NCBI RefSeq assembly: GCF_020283565.1
Contig: NC_060060.1
Span: 69,921,257 to 69,985,256, forward strand
Length of the DNA: 64,000 bases
Source of the DNA: Trifolium pratense
Taxonomy: Eukaryota; Streptophyta; Magnoliopsida; Fabales; Fabaceae
Direction: 5' to 3'
How positions within the stretch are numbered: position 1 is the first letter of the stretch; every line of letters starts with the position of its first letter. The notes under the pieces are model-generated. The model worked only from the letters and a program-made list of their open reading frames with translations, was not told the DNA's origin and did no database searches. The translations under genes were made by a program, and so were the position numbers. Below, piece by piece: positions 35,345-46,792 of the stretch.

Positions 35345-38127
35345 TGTAGTGGTTTTTAATGTTTTTGGCCTATTTTAGGGACGTTCTTTAGTTTTTGGCC
35401 AATTTAAGTGTTTGTAGTCGTTTTTATGGGTTATGGCCAATTTTAGTGTTCGTAGTCGTTTTTTTAATTTTGGCCTATTTTAGGTCGTTTATATGGTTTT
35501 TGGCCAATTTTAGTGTTTGTAGTCGTTTTTTTATGGTTTTTGGCCTATTTTAGGTCGTTTATATGGTTTTTGGCCAATTTTGGTGTTTGTAGTTGTTTTT
35601 ATGGTTTTTGGCCAATTTTAGGTCGTTTATATGGTTTTTGGCCAATTTTTGTGTTTGTAGTCTTTTTTTATGGTTTTTGGCCAATTTAAGTGTTTTTAGT
35701 CGTTTTTATGTTTGTAGTGGTTTTTAATGTTTTTGGCCTATTTTAGGTCGTTTATATGGTTTTTGGCCAATTTTAGTTTTTGTAGTCGTTTTTATTGTTT
35801 TTGGCCAATTTTAGTGTTTGTAGTCATTTTTATGGTTTTTGGCCTATTTTAGGTCGTTTATATGGTTTTTGGCCTATTTTAGGTCGTTTATATGGTTTTT
35901 GGCCAATTTTAGTGTTTGTAGTCGTTTTTATGCTCTTTGGCCTATTTTATTGTTTGTAGTCATTTTTATGGTTTTTGGCATATTTTAGGGTCGATATTTG
36001 GGATTTTGGCCAATTTTAGTGTTTGTAGTGGTTTTTAATGTTTTTGGCCTATTTTAGAGTCGTTTATATAGTTTTGGCCAATTTTAGTGTTTGTAATCGT
36101 TTATATGGTTTTTGACCAATTTTAGTGTTTGTAGTCGTTTTTATGCTTTTTGACCTATTTTAGGTCGTTTATATGGTTTTTGGCATATTTTAGTGTTTGT
36201 AGTCGTTTTTATGCTTTTTGGCCTATTTTATTGTTTGTAGTCGTTTTTATGGATTTTGGCATATTTTAGCGTCGATATTTGGGATTTTGGCCAATTTTAG
36301 TGTTTGTAGTGGTTTTTAATGTTTTTGGCCTATTTTAGGGACGTTCTTTAGTTTTTGGCCAATTTAAGTGTTTGTAGTCGTTTTTATGGGTTATGGCCAA
36401 TTTTAGTGTTCTTAGTCGTTTTTATGGTTTTTGGCCTATTTTAGTGTTTGTAGTAGTTTTTAATGTTTTTGGCCTATTTTAGAGTCGTTTATATAGTTTT
36501 GGCCAATTTTAGTGTTTGTAATCGTTTATATGGTTTTTGACCAATTTTAGTGTTTGTAGTCGTTTTTATGCTTTTTGACCTATTTTAGGTCGTTTATATG
36601 GTTTTTGGCATATTTTAGTGTTTGTAGTCGTTTTTATGCTTTTTGGCCTATTTTATTGTTTGTAGTCGTTTTTATGGATTTTGGCATATTTTAGCGTCGA
36701 TATTTGGGATTTTGACCAATTTTAGTGTTTGTAGTGGTTTTTAATGATTTTGGCCTATTTTAGGGTCGTTCTTTAGTTTTTGGCCAATTTTAGTGTTCGT
36801 AGTCGTTTATTTGATTTTGGCCTATTTTAGGTCGTTTATATTGTTTTTGGCCAATTTTAGTGTTTGTAGTCGTTTTTTTTATGGTTTTTGGCCTATTTTA
36901 GGTCGTTTATATGGTTTTTGGCCAATTTTGGTGTTTGTAGTTGTTTTTATGGTTTTTGGCCAATTTTAGGTCGTTTATATGGTTTTTGACAAATTTTAAT
37001 TTTTGTAGTCGTTTTTATTGTTTTTGGCCAATTTTAGTGTTTGTAGTCATTTTTATGGTTTTTGGCCTATTTTAGGTCGTTTATATGGTTTTTGGTCAAT
37101 TTTAGTGTTTGTAGTGGTTTTAATGTTTTTGGCCTATTTTAGGGTCGTTCTTTAGTTTTTGGCCAATTTAAGTGTTTGTAGTCGTTTTTATGGGTTATGG
37201 CCAATTTTAGTGTTCGTAGTCGTTTTTATGGTTTTTGGCCTATTTTAGGGTCGTTTATATGGATTTTGGCCAATTTTAGTGTTTGTAGTCGTTTTTATGG
37301 TTTTTGGCCAATTTTAGTGTTTGTAGTCATTTTTATGTTTTTTGGCCTATTTTAGGTCGTTTATATGATTTTTGGCCAATTTTTGTGTTTGTAGTCGTTT
37401 TTATGGTTTTTGGCCTATTTTAGTGTTTGTAGTGGTTTTTAATGTTTTTGGCCTATTTTAGGGTCGTTTATATAGTTTTTTTGCCAATTTTAGTGTTTGT
37501 AGTCGTGTTTCTGGTTTTTGGCCTATTTTAGGTCGTTTATATGGTTTTTGGCCAATTTTGATGTTTGTAGTCGTTTTTATGATTTTTGGCCAATTTTAGT
37601 GTTTGTAGTCATTTTTATGGTTTTTGGCATATTTTAGTGTTTGTAGTCGTTTTTATGCTTTTTGGCCTATTTTATTGTTTGTAGTCGTTTTTATGGATTT
37701 TGGCATATTTTAGCGTCGATATTTGGGATTTTGACCAATTTTAGTGTTTGTAGTGGTTTTTAATGTTTTTGGCCTATTTTAGGGTCGTTCTTTAGTTTTT
37801 GGCCAATTTTAGTGTTCGTAGTCGTTTATTTGATTTTGGCCTATTTTAGGTCGTTTATATTGTTTTTGGCCAATTTTAGTGTTTGTAGTCGTTTTTTTTA
37901 TGGTTTTTGGCCTATTTTAGGTCGTTTATATGGTTTTTGGCCAATTTTGGTGTTTGTAGTTGTTTTTATGGTTTTTGGCCAATTTTAGGTCGTTTATATG
38001 GTTTTTGACAAATTTTAATTTTTGTAGTCGTTTTTATTGTTTTTGGCCAATTTTAGTGTTTGTAGTCATTTTTATGGTTTTTGGCCTATTTTAGGTCGTT
38101 TATATGGTTTTTGGTCAATTTTAGTGT
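35345..38127. repeat. Higher-order satellite repeat, copy 2 (about 2,784 bp)
   Basis: Second copy of the unit at 32281-35344, lacking the 280-bp internal duplication and with 1-bp T-run changes. Variant modules such as GTTTTTTTGCC...GTCGTGTTTCTGG keep their order. Confidence 0.75.
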
Positions 38128-39206
38128 TTGTAGTGGTTTTTAATGTTTTTGGCCTATTTTAGGGACGTTCTTTAGTTTTTGGCCAATTTAAGTGTTTGTA
38201 GTCGTTTTTTTGGGTTATGGCCAATTTTAGTGTTCTTAGTCGTTTTTATGGTTTTTGGCCTATTTTAGTGTTTGTAGTAGTTTTTAATGTTTTTCGCCTA
38301 TTTTAGAGTCATTTATATTGTTTTGGCCAATTTTAGTGTTTGTAATCGTTTATATGGTTTTTGGTCAATTTTAGTGTTTGTAGTCGTTTTTAAGCTTTTT
38401 GGCCTATTTTAGGTCATTTATAAGGTTTTTGGCCAATTTTAGTGTTTGTAGTCATTTTTATGGTTTTTGGCAAAGTTTAGGTCGTTTATATGGTTTTTGG
38501 CCAATTTTTGTGTTTGTAGTCGTTTTATGGTTTTTGGCCTATTTTAGGTCGTTTATATGGTTTTTGGCCAATTTTAGTGTTTGTGGTCGTTTTGATGCTT
38601 TTTGGCCTATTTTATTGTTTGTAGTCGTTTTTATGGTTTTTGGCATATTTTAGGGTCGATATTTGAGATTTTGGCCAATTTTAGTGTTTGTAGTGGTTTT
38701 TAATGTTTTTGGCCTATTTTAGGGTCGTTCTTTAGTTTTTGGCCAATTTAAGTGTTTGTAGTCGTTTTTTTGGGTTATGACCAATTTTAGTGTTGGTAGT
38801 CGTTTTTATGGTTTTTGGCCTATTTTAGGGTCGTTTATATGGATTTTGGCCAATTTTAGTGTTTGTAGTCGTTTTTTTTATGGTTTTTGGCCTATTTTAG
38901 GTCGTTTATATGGTTTTTGGCCAATTTTTGTGTTTGTAGTTGTTTTTATGCTTTTTGGCCAATTTAAGTGTTTTTAGTCGTTTTTATGTTTGTAGTGGTT
39001 TTTAATGTTTTTGGCCTTTAGGTCGTTTATATGATTTTTGGCCAATTTTAGTTTTTGTATTCGTTTTTATTGTTTTTGGCCAATTTTAGTGTTTTTAGTC
39101 ATTTTTATGGTTTTTGGCCTATTTTAGGTCGTTTATATGGTTTTTGGCCAATTTTAGTGTTTGTAGTCGTTTTTTTTTTTTTATGGTTTTTGGCCTATTT
39201 TAGGTC

Positions 39207-39211
39207 GTTTA
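39207..39211. repeat. Target-site duplication GTTTA (left)
   Basis: GTTTA belongs to a satellite module (GTCGTTTATATGG) and is repeated at 53331-53335 after the SIRE-like element. Confidence 0.92.
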
Positions 39212-40849
39212 TGAAGTAGCAATAAATGTCACAAGAAAGGGGGGGTTTGAATTGTGACCCTTTTTAAAATTATTTTATGTGAGTTTAAAATAACTCAAGA
39301 CAATATTTCTTTTAATTGGTTAGTTAACAATTAACAAAGAAATATAGTTAGGAACAATAAAATAAACAATATATAAATGAACAAAATAAATACTGAGTTA
39401 GTTGCTGAATAAGTAAATGGTTAAGGCCCAGAGCACTCTGGTATTACTCAGTTAGTTAGTTTAGTATGTTTTAAGGATTTTAGAGTCCAAGAGAAAAACA
39501 CACAAAAGTTATCCTGGTTCACCCAACTTGGGCTAGTCCAGTCCTCACAGTCCTTGTGAGATTGTCCACTATAAATGCTCAGATCAGAACCTTCTGCTTT
39601 GCATCAAAAACTTGATCACAACTGGATCAATACAAACTGCTTTTCTTCACTCGAAAAGACTTTTACACAAATGTTTTTCTTCACTCGAAAAGACTTTCTC
39701 ACAAAATGCTTTTCTTCACTCGAAAAGACTTTCTCACAAACACTCAATCTAACATAAAAGAAAGACTTGAGAGGGTTACAATATTTGTGGGGAATATGGG
39801 TTAAATCAACTCAAGTGGGAGATTGATAATAGCAAGCTTTGTCTATTTGTTTTTCACAAATTTATGATTGATATCTTTGATGCTTTGCTTTGCTTTTGAA
39901 GAGTTTATGACTTGTTGATTTTTGCTTCAACTAAGTATATGATTTGATTCTTTTTGCAAACTCTTAATCTTCTCTTCATGTAGCTCCATTGTATTTATAG
40001 GCAAATATAACCTTGGAGGAGCGTATGAGAGAGGGATTTGAATTTCAAATCCAACTTGACATGTCACAATGTTGTGCTGTCAATTTGCTGTGAAAAGTGC
40101 GTTATCGTTGCTTCAGTAACATTACCGTTATGGCAATCTGCACTACACTTTTAATCCAATGACAACCACTGCATTTACGTGGCCCATATATGTCCATAAG
40201 AAGGAATCTTTCCTAATTTAGGGTTGGACAACTTGTATGCAAGTGGGAAAAAATATCATGTAATAATTGTACTTGTTTTGGTGACTCATGTCCTTTGTTG
40301 TTTTCTTGTCCCCTCTATGTTCCCTTGAAGAGAAAGAGGCTTGCTACAACTTGGCTTATGGTGTGACTTCACCTTGTTGGCCAATTTTCGTCCAAGCCAT
40401 CATTGTGTGATGTGGCTTTCATTTGAATTTCAAATCTTCTTCAATCATTGATGGAAGCTTCCTTTGTTTGTCCAAAGGGGCTTTTATTCACTTTAGTCCA
40501 AAAAGGCTTTATGGCCCATGATTCAATTTATGCCATGTTTGGCATATTCCTTACATAAGTGTTTCCTTAAAATACTACCACTTTTGATGAGGCAAAGGAA
40601 TAATATCTTTGTGAAGCACTTCATCATTTATGCCAAGACTTTAAGATGTTTCTTTTGTTTCTACTCATTGCTTATATGTTTTGCTTGTCCATTGCTTGCT
40701 CATCCATAACGTTACCGTTGACAGATGATATCATTATCGTTGAAACATTTCTCACAAAACACATTAGTAGATAACAAGATAATCATAATTAAAATTAATT
40801 AATATGTTTGTTATCTTTAAAACATCAAATAAGGATTTTGTCCTCAACA
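39212..40849 (-). repeat. 3' LTR of SIRE-like element
   Basis: 1,638 bp, plus-strand ends TGAAGTAGC and CCTCAACA. It has three copies of a 35-bp unit with CTTTTCTTCACTCGAAAAGA (39640-39735); the other LTR has four. Confidence 0.95.
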
Positions 40850-41601
40850 ATCTCCCCCTTTTTGATGATGACAAACATTTAACTTAATTTTGATTTTGAG
40901 TTTTTGATAAAAAGATTTTGATAATCTTTTGCATTTGATTTGTCAATAACTCCCCCTCAATTTAAGCATTCTATTTTCAATAGCAAATTGAGTTTAAACG
41001 TTGATTAATAATATGACAAATTTTAATAAGTCATTCTTTTACCAAAGTGAATGTTTATGGTTATGATGGTTTTGCTCAAAATTTGAATGAGTTTCATATC
41101 AGAGTTTTTAAGGATATTTTCAAAAACATTTGTATGTTCTGATTAGAGCATTACTTATCCTTTTGGTTGAATATCTTTTACCTGCCTTCAATGCAGAAAC
41201 ATATCATGGATCAAAAACTTAGCATGTTTCAGAGAATCAAACAATATGAAATTTATCACATATTTCAATCATGAATCCTGAAACTGTCTCTTGACAGAAA
41301 AAAAAGAGATCATGATAAAATTTTGAGATATTTCTCAATTGCATAATTTCTCAAAGCATAGCTTTGTTTTCTTGTGATCAAATTAATGACTCACACACCT
41401 GCTTATAACATAACATATAAACCATTCATTTCATAGCAGTAGCAAGAGTTTTTTCATATATGGATTCAAAATAAACTTGCAGATGCATGCTATCATAGCA
41501 TAACATATTGGCGCACTAGTTCAAAATACAAATGCATCATAAAACATAGTTTTTAACATCACAATGCAAAATAAGTAAAACAGAACAATAATCAAAAGAA
41601 A
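40850..41601 (-). other. 3' untranslated internal region and PPT of SIRE-like element
   Basis: The purine tract is minus-strand AAAAAGGGGGAGAT at 40850-40863, abutting the 3' LTR. The rest is AT-rich with no coding sequence, consistent with the 3' leader of this lineage. Confidence 0.75.
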
Positions 41602-43080
41602 TCAAAAGAGGTGCGCTCCTTTTGTTGTGCTAGCATCTGCAGCTTTCTTCTTTGTTCTTTTCTCCCCCTTTGTCACATCAAAAAGTGATCTAAGGAGCAG
41701 GCCTTGATGGTGATGAGCCATCTGATGATGATGATGTTGAAGGTTGAGGCATAACATGAACAGGAATGGGATATGGATTGACTGGAGGTTTCGGAAGATT
41801 GAACCTTTCACAGATTTAGGTAATTGTGGTGAAGGTCTAGGTGCAGCATTTGATGGTCCAGCATTGAAGTTTGAGATGTTTGGGAGATTCAAAGTGGGTG
41901 AAAGGATGGAAATGTTTTGAGTGAAGAAGGGTTGAGAAAAAGGGTTCTGAGGTGGTGAAAAGTTAAAAAAAGTGACTGTTAAAGCTCTCATTGAACATAG
42001 GTGAAAGGTTGAAGCTTGGTGGAGAAGAAAACAATGGAGCACTACTGGTGGATGAGGAGGTGAGATGGTTTAATACAGAGTCAGGGTCAGGTTGGTTCAC
42101 AAATTGATTGACTGCTAAATTTGGAGCAATTTGAGGCTGTGGCTCGGGTTGAGGTGCAGCTGCAACTGGTGATTCATTTTGTGGATAGGCTAGAGGGATG
42201 TTCAAGTTTATCTCAGCTCTAGGGCCTAGCATTTGAGATGAGGATGGAGAATTAAAAGCCTCATTTTGAGGAATTTCTGTTTCAACAGAATGTGGCACAA
42301 AAGGTGGATTTGGAATAATTTCATCTTCAACAAAAGGTTCAGGAATTTGTTGAGATTGTGCAGTGTCATCATACTGCTCATTTCTCTTTCTCTTGACTCT
42401 AGTGTAAACTTTTACAGGAGCTTGGGAGATAGGTTCACTCTTGAAGTGTTTGAGATTTTTCAGTGAAAAGTTTTTGCAAAAGGTTGCAGAGGTTTCTCCT
42501 TCAAAAGGAATTTTGAAATGTTCAAATATTTTGGTTAAGGCCATGCCATAAGAAACACAGAATTTCTTGTTGTTTTTGCTAGCTACATCTATCTTGAAAT
42601 TGATTATGATGAAAGGTAGATTTAGCTTTTTCATTTCAAAAAGATGATGAAAGACCATAATTTCATTATCATCCAGATTTTCATACTTGCCTTGTCTAGG
42701 CATAACATTCCCTTGACTCATGATGTGAAAGACTTTAGGCAAAAAGTTTAGGTCAGAGGTTTTTCGAGAGTCTTTTGGAGATTCTAAAGTGAAAATAGGG
42801 ATCCTTACTTCCTCAAAAGTGGTTTTAGCTAAGCTATACCAGTTCTTACCATAAGCTCTAAAACCATTGTTTGGAATTTTGAAAATGTCAGCAATTATGT
42901 CAGGGTTTAGTTCAAACTCTACTCCCTTAACATTGGCTCTAATTGTGCAATTTTCTCGATCACACTTGGCCTTAAAATAAAAGGCTTGAATTAACCTAGG
43001 GTAATAGGTTTCTCTAAGAGATAGAAAAGAGGACCAACCTTGAAAGTCAGTGTAGGCTTTTATCTCAAGAGGATGTGATT

Positions 43081-43085
43081 GAAGA
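43081..43085. repeat. Target-site duplication GAAGA (left)
   Basis: GAAGA precedes TGTAACGCCC and recurs at 45824-45828, defining the solo LTR. Confidence 0.88.
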
Positions 43086-45823
43086 TGTAACGCCCTAATT
43101 TTTAAGTAACAAAATGTGAAACTGTTCTCTATCTATTTCGTGCACCTAGCTATTTTATTTCCTAGTTTTTGTGTGACATTGATAAAATAATTATTTTTGG
43201 ACCGTATATGTATATGAATTATTCCTATATTGACCAATTGATGATGTGTTCTAATAAATAGTGAATTATCCCTTAATTTATTAACATAGTTGGAGAGAGG
43301 TAAGGAATGTAAATAAAATTATATAACATAAGTATGAGTAGCGGGGCACTCCGGCCGTAAGTCCTAAAATTTTGCAATCAAGTAAGGATGATGATAAGTG
43401 AGTAGTGCATTGACTTTCCTTGAAGATTTACAACTCACGCCTTGTTGTGATGGATAAAGAAATCATGATGATTTTTATTGGCAAAATCAACTATCCTAAA
43501 ATACTATGAATTGCACTTATTGCAATTGATTTGCTCCTTATCATAATTCCCTTTTACGTTTAATTACTTCTTTCAAGTAATCAAGCCCCTAAGTCTATTC
43601 CACCTTCACAGCCATTCAATCCTCATAAATTGTATGTTCCTCTCCCTTCTAGAAACTGATACACGAACCTTAGTATGGAAAAAAAATATTGCAACCTTTA
43701 TTTCATCAAATTTTCCTAAACTTTGTGAGCAAAATTTTTCATAGAGTGATACCAATATTTAAAGACACGTACACTATAGTTTCAATCACCTCACCTCAAT
43801 TCCTCATTTCAAGATATAAGAAAATAGTAAGAGCAAGAAACTCCACCAGCCCTTTATTTTCGTCGTACCATTAGAGGTAACAGCTTCACCCTTCTTTCTT
43901 CTATCCCATTAACTTTCGCTCATCTCTAATATAAGTTTTATTCTGTAAAGTCTTAAACCGTTCTTTGTACGAGTAACGCGGGAAGCTTAAGGACTTCGTG
44001 TTAGAGTAGAAAAGCGCCTAAGGTAAGGGCTTTTTCCCCATAAACTCATGCTACGTAGGATTATGTTGTGAAATAATAGTAGAACTTTTGCCACTTAAAA
44101 TGAACCAATGGAATCAGCCCTATAAAATGTAAATAAATAGTATTTCTAACAAGGAAAAGAAGAAAACTTGTAAATAATATTTTGTGTCGGTTATGCCTGA
44201 TATTTTACTACCTGTGTTATGAAATAACCCATGTTCTTAATTTAAATTTGCTCTAGTTTTGTATATTTATATTTCCAAGTCTGTCCATATTTTGAAATAT
44301 TCTATTGTGACTACAATATGTATATTGTTTACTTATTTCTATTGTTTACTTATTGCTCTTGTTTACTTTTAGTCAATTTTGATATTCGGTGCCTTACTGA
44401 TTAGTGTTTAAGCAAGTAGAATTTGGACCCCTTCTATATTTACACCTAGTGCCGTACTAATTCAAAACTTGAGGATAGTATTGTTTGTTGATTTGTCCCA
44501 CTGACCGTTTAATATAAACCAAGAAGCTATAAATAAGAATGTTGGGAGTACTGATTCGTTGGGTTGGTTTCATTATGAAAATGAAGTTTGCACCCTGTTG
44601 ACACATGCATCATATAGATGTATATAAGAGAGTTTTAGGAGCCTGTGTGGCTAGATTAATATTTTTAGCCTGTGTAGCTGGAGCCTGTGTGGCTAGTTTA
44701 CTACTTTTAGCCTGTGTGGCTTGAGCCTGTGTGGCTAGTTTTTCTCATTGGTATGAGACTTATTATCCGGATCATTAGTGTTTCATATAGGATGGTCTTA
44801 GTGCATTGCATTTCATATAGAGAGGAAGCAGATTAACAGTAGTAGACGATTATCCTGATTGTAGAAGACCAATGTAAAAAGGAAGAGAATAAAAGAACCA
44901 AAGGAATGAACCTTACCTAAATAGATATATTATTTAACGTAATTGAAAAGAAAAAAGAAAAGAAATAAATAAAGCTAGACAGCGAATTAGACTGTTCTAT
45001 GGATACATTAGTGAACTATAATGTTATATACAATATATTTAATTTTATATGGTATGCTTTGTCAGTATAGTATATATTGTGAAAGATTGCACTACCAATA
45101 CTTGTCTTGTGACATGCTGAGTATTGTGTGTATTGTTATGTCATTATCCTATGTTTCAGTGTGTGTACGATTATGTATGGAAATCTATTTTCTTTCTTGT
45201 TTCGTGTAAATAAGTGTGTGATTGTTGCTTCTCCCGGTTCATTTGATTAGCTGTACAATTTGCAATGTGTTATCATGCTACTTTATTTACTTCTGCCGTG
45301 TAACAATGGTATGCTGCCTATGCTTGTATATAAGTACTCTGAACACCAAACCTTTTTTTAAACTAATAACTATATTTTTTCATAAGGTGAAGTGTTTTGT
45401 TGTTGTTTTATAACATTTTTCTATGGTGAGTATGAGTCAATATGGATAAGGAAATTGACCCTTTACAATTAACATTTTAGGTACCGAAGAAAGTTGAATG
45501 ATGCTTGCTTGAAGTGCTACGTACGGGGGAAAACTTGGGTCTTTGCAAATTTAATAATTATGTAATGAATAAGCCATTATGGTACACTATTTCAATTTCA
45601 GTTCATTTCGACTTTTTAAATTTGTTTAGAAATGCGGATGTTGATTTCATTCCGCTAGGCATTTTAAACTATTACTTATTTTAATTAAGTTTATATTTTA
45701 AGTGAATTCCAATTCAGATTTTATTATACTATTTTATCTGATAAAAAAAAAAAAAAAGGTAGCACGTTTTCTAACTAAATAAGATTTTTACAAATATCTT
45801 GGATAAAAATCCGGGATGTTACA
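43086..45823 (+). mobile_element. Solo LTR of a Ty3/gypsy element
   Basis: 2,738 bp from TGTAACGCCCTAA to CCGGGATGTTACA with 5-bp TSD GAAGA and no internal region, protein, PBS or purine tract. A solo LTR normally arises by recombination between the two LTRs of a full element. The TGTAACG...GTTACA ends match chromovirus LTRs like those at 22892 in style, but the body is unrelated to them by eye. Orientation is inferred from the ends. A local repeat of AGCCTGTGTGGCTAG lies at 44640-44740. Confidence 0.85.
44640..44740. repeat. Short degenerate repeat AGCCTGTGTGGCTAG
   Basis: Five or so copies of GAGCCTGTGTGGCTAG-like units with variable spacers (TTAATATTTTT, TTTACTACTTTT) inside the solo LTR. 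Confidence 0.7.
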
Positions 45824-45828
45824 GAAGA
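45824..45828. repeat. Target-site duplication GAAGA (right)
   Basis: Right-hand copy of GAAGA; the env-like reading frame resumes beyond it. Confidence 0.88.
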
Positions 45829-46464
45829 GCTTCAAAATTGAAAAACCGTCCTGGTGCTATTGGCTTGGTTCTCCATTTTTCTTGAAAAATCTTTTCTTCA
45901 GCTTCTGATGAGTACATTGGTGTTTCATCTTGAAACATAGCATTCACAGATTTTTTCTTTTCCAATCTCTGTTTCGGCTTAGAGGAAGTTTCACAAACTT
46001 TCTCTTTTCCCTTTTTAGTTTGAGGTTGAGTGGGAATGGTGGAATCTGACTTAGTTTCCTCGCTTGAGGATTTTGATGAAGGGTTTGAGTTGGATTTGGA
46101 CGATGGAGGAACGAAAGTTTCTTCCTCATCACTTTCTTCTTCATCAGTTGAATCAACATCTATGTAGAATTTTTCAACATTGCTCTGAGTTTGTTGATTT
46201 GCAAAGTTTTCCCTAATTCTCTTGAGAACGACGCGGAGGAGCAGAGAAGGATGGTTTCTTTTTCTTTGTTCTTGGTTTGAGATGTGATGGTGTTTGGTTT
46301 TGATTTTGAGATGGTTCAACTGGATTTGGTGGTGGTTGGCCACATAGTAAGGAGGAAACAAGGTTCTTAAGGGTTTTAAGTTTAAGGGTAACGATGAAGA
46401 TGGTGGTGGTGAAGGGTTGCGGAATCGTGGTGGTGAACGGTTTTGGTTGAATGGTGGTGCTCAT

Positions 46465-46792
46465 CTGGCTGTTTGTTTGGTTCTCATGATTGTGATATGA
46501 AGAAGATGAAGGAAGAAGAAGGTTTAGGGTGATAATGATGATGAACTCGGTTTGAAGTGAGAAGAGGAAGAGTTGATGAAGATGGATGAATGAAGATTAA
46601 TGAGGGAGGTTGGTTTAAGTAACCGAGGGAAGCAAAGAAGAGTGATTTGATGTGCTATCTTTGAAAAGATACCCCTTTTCAGATAGTAATGATCACAATT
46701 AGTAAAGTAGGTTAGATGAAAAGTTTTAAATAAGAAAGGAAATTATTAATGGGTTGTCATCTTATTAAAGGATATTAGATATTTCTGGATTA
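46465..46792 (-). other. Spacer between pol and env-like gene
   Basis: About 330 bp, purine-rich on the plus strand near 46500-46600, no coding sequence seen. In related elements this short spacer separates pol from the third gene. Confidence 0.5.

Larger units (their letters stand above)
31553..39211. repeat. Modular satellite array, left block
   Basis: About 7.7 kb built from short related modules. One is about 30 bp (TGGTTTTTGGCCTATTTTAG then GTCGTTTATA); another about 38 bp (TGGTTTTTGGCCAATTTTAG then TGTTTGTAGTCGTTTTTA). Longer variants carry GGGTCGTTCTTTAG, GTGGTTTTTAATG, GGGTTATGG or GGGTCGATATTTGGGA. The plus strand is T- and G-rich with few C. The first 60 bp are degenerate. No gene is present; open frames rich in FGFWPI and VFVVV are translations of the repeat. 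Segments of about 3.06 and 2.78 kb recur as higher-order repeats. The SIRE-like element inserted at a GTTTA of a module ends this block. Confidence 0.97.
41602..46464 (-). pseudogene. Env-like third gene of SIRE-like element, broken
   Basis: Starts at the ATG at 46464 (MSTTIQPKPFTTTIPQPF). The N-terminal part is Ser/Pro/Lys-rich with an acidic run (DSTDEEESDEEE); then a more folded-looking part (YYPRLIQAFYFKAKCDREN, KVFHIMSQGNVMPRQGKYEN) and a Pro/Asn/Ser-rich C-terminal part. Genes in this position in SIRE/Maximus elements are called envelope-like, but function is unproven; I see no clear signal peptide or transmembrane anchor. Breaks: a frameshift near 46215-46280, a solo LTR at 43086-45823 (frame preserved across its site when element plus one TSD are discounted), and another frameshift near 41970-42040. 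The region ends at 41602. Confidence 0.65.

Noticed and set aside
38399..38977. Open frames rich in FGFWPI, FLANFSV and VFVVV in the satellite (also in 53285-55169 and 59461-61968)
   Set aside because: They are direct translations of the tandem module, appear wherever register permits, and lack any start context or conservation.
31553..39211. Possible CRISPR-like array because of short direct repeats
   Set aside because: The repeats are contiguous with no unique spacers, in a plant context; this is satellite DNA.
39575..39757. Short ORFs in the SIRE LTRs with CFSSLEKTFTQ repeats, and the 63-codon frame at 40518 and 52999
   Set aside because: Both occur in the paired LTRs and follow the 35-bp repeat or AT-rich leader; no protein similarity recognised.
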